Position numbers and translations under genes: made by a program | The notes under the pieces: model-generated | Told to the model about the DNA's origin: nothing | Seen by the model: only the letters and a program-made list of their open reading frames with translations | Database searches by the model: none | Assembly (NCBI RefSeq): GCF_000974445.1 | Contig: NZ_BBOJ01000024.1 | Coordinates: 62,001 to 126,000, forward strand | Length of the DNA: 64,000 nt | Source of the DNA: Lentzea aerocolonigenes | GTDB taxonomy: Bacteria; Actinomycetota; Actinomycetes; Mycobacteriales; Pseudonocardiaceae | Reading direction: 5' to 3' | Shown: one piece after another, positions 60,417-64,000 of the stretch | Numbering within the stretch: the stretch's first letter is position 1 | Layout of the letters: every line of letters begins with the position of its first letter

Positions 60417-63249
60417 CCGTCGCTCCGCCCAGCACATCGCCCAGCACGCCGCGGCCGATCCCCGCGAGCGCGCGCAGGTCTACTCGAAGCGCGGCCGGCG
60501 CCTGCCCGGCGAGCAGGCCGTGCCCAGCTACACGCCGTCGATCGCGGCCCGCAGCATCGACGGCCACCTGCTGCGCACCGGCCAGGAGGTCTACGCCTGG
60601 TACCGGCTCGCGCCGCAGCGCTGGTCGTTCCGCAGCGACTCGCAGCGCCAGGACCTGATCGCCGCCATCGCCGGTCAGTACGCCGAGCTGCAGGGCCGCT
60701 GGATGCACCTGCGGGTCACCACGCGGCCGTACCCGATCCGCATGTGGGCAGAGGCGCACGTGCACAACGCCGTCAAGCGCCTGCCGGACACGCCCGGCAC
60801 GCTGTCGTTCGACGACTACATGGTCGGCGAGCAGCAGCAGCTCATGGGCCGCTCGATGGCGGAGAAAGAGGTCTACCTGGGCGTCCAGGTGCAGACCCGC
60901 AACATGATGGACCGCGCCGTCGAACGGGCCGCCCCGGTGCTGCGCAAGGTCTTCCCGGACGCCGTTGACGCCGAGCTGGTCGCGCTCGACTCCGAGGTCG
61001 AGCACCTCGACCAGGTGATCGGGTCCGCCGGTCTCGAAGGCCGTCCCGCGACGGCCGAGGAGATGTCCTGGCTGATGCACCGGTCGTGCTCGCTGGGGCT
61101 GCCCGCGCCGCGCAACCTGCCCGCCGTGCCGGGTGCCGCGTGGGAACCGGAGGACCTGGCGTCGTTCACCGACGCCGCGGACTTCCACCAGGAGCCCTAC
61201 TCGCCGACGGTGACCGTGCGCGGCCGCACCGGCTCGAACGCGGGCATCAAGCGGCACGTCGCGGTGCTCACGGTCGGGCTGATGCACGGCCTGCAGATCC
61301 CCGAGGTCGACGACCCGTGGGTGCAGCGCGCGGACCGGCTCCCGGCGAGTGTCGAGTGGTCCGCCCGCATCTACGTGCGCAAGCCCGAGGAGGTCTCGGG
61401 CGAGCTGTCGCGGCAGATGAGCAAGGTGCGCTCGCAGGTCCGCCACTACACCGACGAGCACGAGCTCGACCCGCCGCAGTCGCTCGCCCGCCAGGCAGGC
61501 CGCGTGCTGGAGATCGACGACGAGATGACGTCGGGCTTCACCGCGCTGGGCACCCGGGTGCGCAGCTGGTGGCGGCTCGCGGTCAGCGGCCCGACCGAGC
61601 GCGAGGCGCTGCGGCTCGCCCAGTCCCTCCTCGAGCTGTACAAGCCGAAGATCGCGATCGAGCACCCCGAGGCGCAGTACGCGATCGCCCGCGAGTTCAT
61701 CCCCGGCGAACCGCTGTCCAACGGCGCGTACCTGCGCCGCGGCTCGGTGTTGTGGGCCGCTTCAGCGGTTCCGACGGCCACGGCCGAGGTCGGCGACCGC
61801 CGCGGAATTCTTCTGGGCGAGACCGTCACGGCCACGCGCCGCCCGGTCGCCTGGGACCCGTGGATGGCGCAGGAGCTCCGCGACGCGTCGGGTCTGACGG
61901 CGATGGTCGCGGGCCTGGGTGCCGGTAAGTCGTTCCTCGGCGGCGGCATGGTCTACAAGACCCTGCGGGCCGGCGCGCACTGGACGTTGCTTGACCCGTC
62001 CGGCCCGCTGTCCGCGCTGTGCGACCTGCCGGAGCTGCGGCCGTACGCGCGTCCGATCAACCTGCTCAACGCCCAGCCCGGCATCCTCAACCCGTACCGG
62101 GTGGTCGCCGAGCCGATGATCGAGCACTTCCTCGACGAGGACGACCCCGAACGGGCCTGGCGCCGCGAGAAGGCACTGGCGGCGGCGACCCGTCGTCGTC
62201 TGGTGCTGGACGTGCTCACCGGTCTGCTGCCGTTCGAGGTCGCGCGGCTGCCCCAGACGCGCATCGTGCTGCTGCGTGCCGTCCGCACGGTCGGTGGCCG
62301 CTTCGACGCGCACCCCGGTCTCGTCTTCGAGGCGCTGCGCCGGGACGCGTCCGAGCACCACGAGCACGCCGTCGTCGTCGCGGACTTCCTCGACGAGATG
62401 CGCGAGCGCATGTCGTTGCTGATCCCCGAGGACAACCACGACCCGTACAACGAGCAGCGCGACGACCGCCTCACCGTCCTGACGATGGCGGGCCTCAACC
62501 TGCCGAAGGACGGCGTCGGCCGCGAGCACTGGACCGACGCGGAGTCGCTCGGCGTCGAGATGCTGAACCTGGCCGCCTGGCTGACCCAGCGGTCGATCTA
62601 CGACCGGCCGAAGGACCTCCGCAAGGGCGTCTGGATCGACGAGGCGTTCTTCCTCTCCGAGGTCCCGACCGGTCGCGTGCTGATGAACCGCTTCGCGCGT
62701 GACTCGCGAAAGTGGAACGTCCGCGTGCTGTTGTCGTCGCAGATCCCAGCGGACTTCCTGAAGATCCAGGGCTTCGTGGCACTGCTCGACTCGGTCTTCG
62801 TCGGCAGGCTCGACGACGACCAGGCGCAGGCGGACGCGTTGCGGTTGCTCAAGGTTCCGGTCGGAGCCGGGTACGAGCAGGTCATCGCGTCGCTCGGCCG
62901 CCGTCCCGGTGGCGAGCGCACCGCGACCGAACGCGACCGCGCGCCGCGGCAGTTCATCTTCGGTGACGGTGCCGGCGGTGTGGAGCGCATCCGCATCGAC
63001 TTCAGCGGCCCGCACCTCGAGCACCTGCGCAACGCCCTCGACACGACCCCCGATGCCAAGCGCGACAACGGCAAGGGCGAGCTCGTGCCGGCGGACGACA
63101 CCAGCGCGGCTCCCCAGCCGCCCGCCTACGTGCCCGACGAGATCGACGACGAACTGGCGGCGGACATGGAACTCGGACTGACGGAGGACGAGGCTCATCT
63201 GGTGGGCCACGGTGACGGCACCAACCGCCACCGGGACGGCGCCGCATGA
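60391..63249 (+). CDS. VirB4/ConE-like ATPase of a type IV secretion-like system
   Basis: A 952-residue ATPase. The N-terminal half (about 1-490) lacks recognisable enzymatic motifs, as in VirB4 proteins. The C-terminal motor has Walker A GLGAGKS at 508-514, then a Walker B with Asp750-Glu751 in GVWIDEAFFLSEVPTGRVLM and RDSRKWNVRVLLSSQIP, the VirB4/TraC block with the Ser-Ser-Gln sensor. It would power substrate or pilus assembly at the membrane. GTG start with AAGGAGG upstream. Stop overlaps the next gene as ATGA. Actinobacterial chromosomal relatives with unknown substrates exist, so conjugation is not proven. Confidence 0.82.
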   Translation: MFGRRRDRDRRSAQHIAQHAAADPRERAQVYSKRGRRLPGEQAVPSYTPSIAARSIDGHLLRTGQEVYAWYRLAPQRWSFRSDSQRQDLIAAIAGQYAELQGRWMHLRVTTRPYPIRMWAEAHVHNAVKRLPDTPGTLSFDDYMVGEQQQLMGRSMAEKEVYLGVQVQTRNMMDRAVERAAPVLRKVFPDAVDAELVALDSEVEHLDQVIGSAGLEGRPATAEEMSWLMHRSCSLGLPAPRNLPAVPGAAWEPEDLASFTDAADFHQEPYSPTVTVRGRTGSNAGIKRHVAVLTVGLMHGLQIPEVDDPWVQRADRLPASVEWSARIYVRKPEEVSGELSRQMSKVRSQVRHYTDEHELDPPQSLARQAGRVLEIDDEMTSGFTALGTRVRSWWRLAVSGPTEREALRLAQSLLELYKPKIAIEHPEAQYAIAREFIPGEPLSNGAYLRRGSVLWAASAVPTATAEVGDRRGILLGETVTATRRPVAWDPWMAQELRDASGLTAMVAGLGAGKSFLGGGMVYKTLRAGAHWTLLDPSGPLSALCDLPELRPYARPINLLNAQPGILNPYRVVAEPMIEHFLDEDDPERAWRREKALAAATRRRLVLDVLTGLLPFEVARLPQTRIVLLRAVRTVGGRFDAHPGLVFEALRRDASEHHEHAVVVADFLDEMRERMSLLIPEDNHDPYNEQRDDRLTVLTMAGLNLPKDGVGREHWTDAESLGVEMLNLAAWLTQRSIYDRPKDLRKGVWIDEAFFLSEVPTGRVLMNRFARDSRKWNVRVLLSSQIPADFLKIQGFVALLDSVFVGRLDDDQAQADALRLLKVPVGAGYEQVIASLGRRPGGERTATERDRAPRQFIFGDGAGGVERIRIDFSGPHLEHLRNALDTTPDAKRDNGKGELVPADDTSAAPQPPAYVPDEIDDELAADMELGLTEDEAHLVGHGDGTNRHRDGAA

Positions 63250-64000
63250 CGGCGCTGACGGTTGTGCTGGTGATCGCCGCCTTGCTCTGGGCCAGGCGGC
63301 GGTTCCACCTGCGCATGTCAGCACGCACCAGGTCGGTGAGCCTCGTGGCAGCCATCCTGGCGCTCCAGGTGGTCCTGGGTGCCCCGATGGCGCACGCCCA
63401 AACCTGTGGCGACCCGCCGAATCCGGAACGGCCCGGCGCGGGCATGGTCGGCGCGCTCGACCCGCCCGTCGGCAACGGCCTGCCCGGCTCGCCGTACCTC
63501 GAGTACGGCTACGCGGGCATGGTGTGGCACACCTACACGACCAAGTGCAACGTCGTCCCGGACGCCAACGCCACGATCGACACGTGGGCGGGCAACGAGC
63601 TGTTCAGCATCGGCAAGAACATCGTCGGTGCCACGAACGCGTTGCACTACACGGTGATGGGCCGCGGTCTGCTGGTCCCGCTGGACGACGCCGTGAAGAA
63701 CGGTGTGCAGAAGGTCTACGACAACGTCTACCTGCGCTGGTTCGGCCTGGTGGCGTTGATCCTGGCGATCCTGATGTTCCGCCAGATCTGGACCGGTGAC
63801 TTCGCCACGATCTCCAAACGCGGGCTCTGGGCGTTGGCCGCGATGTGGCTCGCCACGTCGACTCTCGCGCTACCTCAGTTCTACAACCTCCTCGACAACA
63901 CGCTGGTCTCCAAGACCTCGGAGATCCAGGCGGGTTTCATCGAGGCGCCGGAAGAACAAGGCACACTGCACGTTCTCCCGACGAAACTGCACGACGCGGT
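63246..64000 (+). CDS. VirB6/TrbL-like polytopic membrane protein, 3' end outside window
   Basis: The first 251 residues of a membrane protein coupled by ATGA to the VirB4-like gene. A signal-anchor (SLVAAILALQVVLGAPMAHA) and a Cys pair (CGDPPNPERPG...KCNVVPD) are followed by an extracellular stretch and helices WFGLVALILAILMFR and GLWALAAMWLATSTLALP. The order small membrane protein, PrgI-like, VirB4-like, polytopic protein fits the ConG/TcpH/VirB6 slot of minimal Gram-positive systems. The rest lies beyond the right edge. Confidence 0.7.
   Translation, partial: MTALTVVLVIAALLWARRRFHLRMSARTRSVSLVAAILALQVVLGAPMAHAQTCGDPPNPERPGAGMVGALDPPVGNGLPGSPYLEYGYAGMVWHTYTTKCNVVPDANATIDTWAGNELFSIGKNIVGATNALHYTVMGRGLLVPLDDAVKNGVQKVYDNVYLRWFGLVALILAILMFRQIWTGDFATISKRGLWALAAMWLATSTLALPQFYNLLDNTLVSKTSEIQAGFIEAPEEQGTLHVLPTKLHDA

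Overview
The window is high-GC DNA with many GTG starts, dense ATGA/GTGA overlaps between genes, and a conserved block (cobD, SURF1, ptpA, cobC, NIF3, zinc ribbon, rnhC, rnpB) arranged much as in mycobacteria and their relatives. I infer a chromosome segment of a filamentous actinomycete, most likely Pseudonocardiales (Lentzea/Saccharothrix/Amycolatopsis-like). The species cannot be read from the sequence.

Layout. 1-6.6 kb: leftward jetA-jetB-jetC genes of a type III Wadjet anti-plasmid condensin; jetC runs off the left edge and jetD is expected beyond it. 6.7-13.6 kb: core genes (CobD, SURF1, a DUF1349 protein, an XRE/TPR regulator, PtpA-like phosphatase, CobC-like aminotransferase, NIF3, zinc-ribbon protein). 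13.7-44.5 kb: about 31 kb of accessory DNA separating the zinc-ribbon gene from rnhC, which are adjacent in Mycobacterium tuberculosis (Rv2229c/Rv2228c). It holds a membrane protein plus NB-ARC/TPR STAND ATPase; an operon of three secreted proteins built on the same seven 37-residue repeats (one propeller alone, one fused to a GH19 lysozyme/chitinase, one fused to a CHAP amidase); an RHS protein ending in a PD-(D/E)XK-type nuclease; a secreted peptidase-like hydrolase, an amidohydrolase and two membrane or envelope proteins; a shikimate-to-protocatechuate-like catabolic cluster (IclR, Zn-dehydrogenase, MHS transporter, QsuB-like dehydratase); an amino-acid permease; lectin genes, one broken; a PadR/membrane pair; DUF4360 genes, one decayed; and a 2.5-kb toxin-antitoxin/HNH-nuclease unit next to tRNA-Leu(GAG).

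44.5-46.7 kb returns to core genes: tRNA-Leu, rnhC, an FMN reductase and the RNase P RNA. 46.9-55.5 kb is a giant (about 2,700-residue) RHS protein with a candidate immunity gene directly behind it. 55.5-59 kb holds a subtilisin, a threonine synthase, a frameshifted ABC permease and a ribbon-helix-helix protein. 59.6 kb to the right edge is the start of a type IV secretion-like locus (two small membrane proteins, a VirB4-like ATPase, a VirB6-like membrane protein).

Themes. Several defence or conflict systems (Wadjet, NB-ARC/TPR, two RHS toxins, toxin-antitoxin, McrA-like HNH nuclease) sit around a conserved block and a tRNA gene. The least familiar assembly is the propeller/propeller-GH19/propeller-CHAP operon at 16.2-20.0 kb, bounded by hairpin terminators. 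The clearest structural signal is the duplicated tRNA-Leu 3' end plus terminator that brackets the 2.5-kb unit, which is what past site-specific integration would leave.
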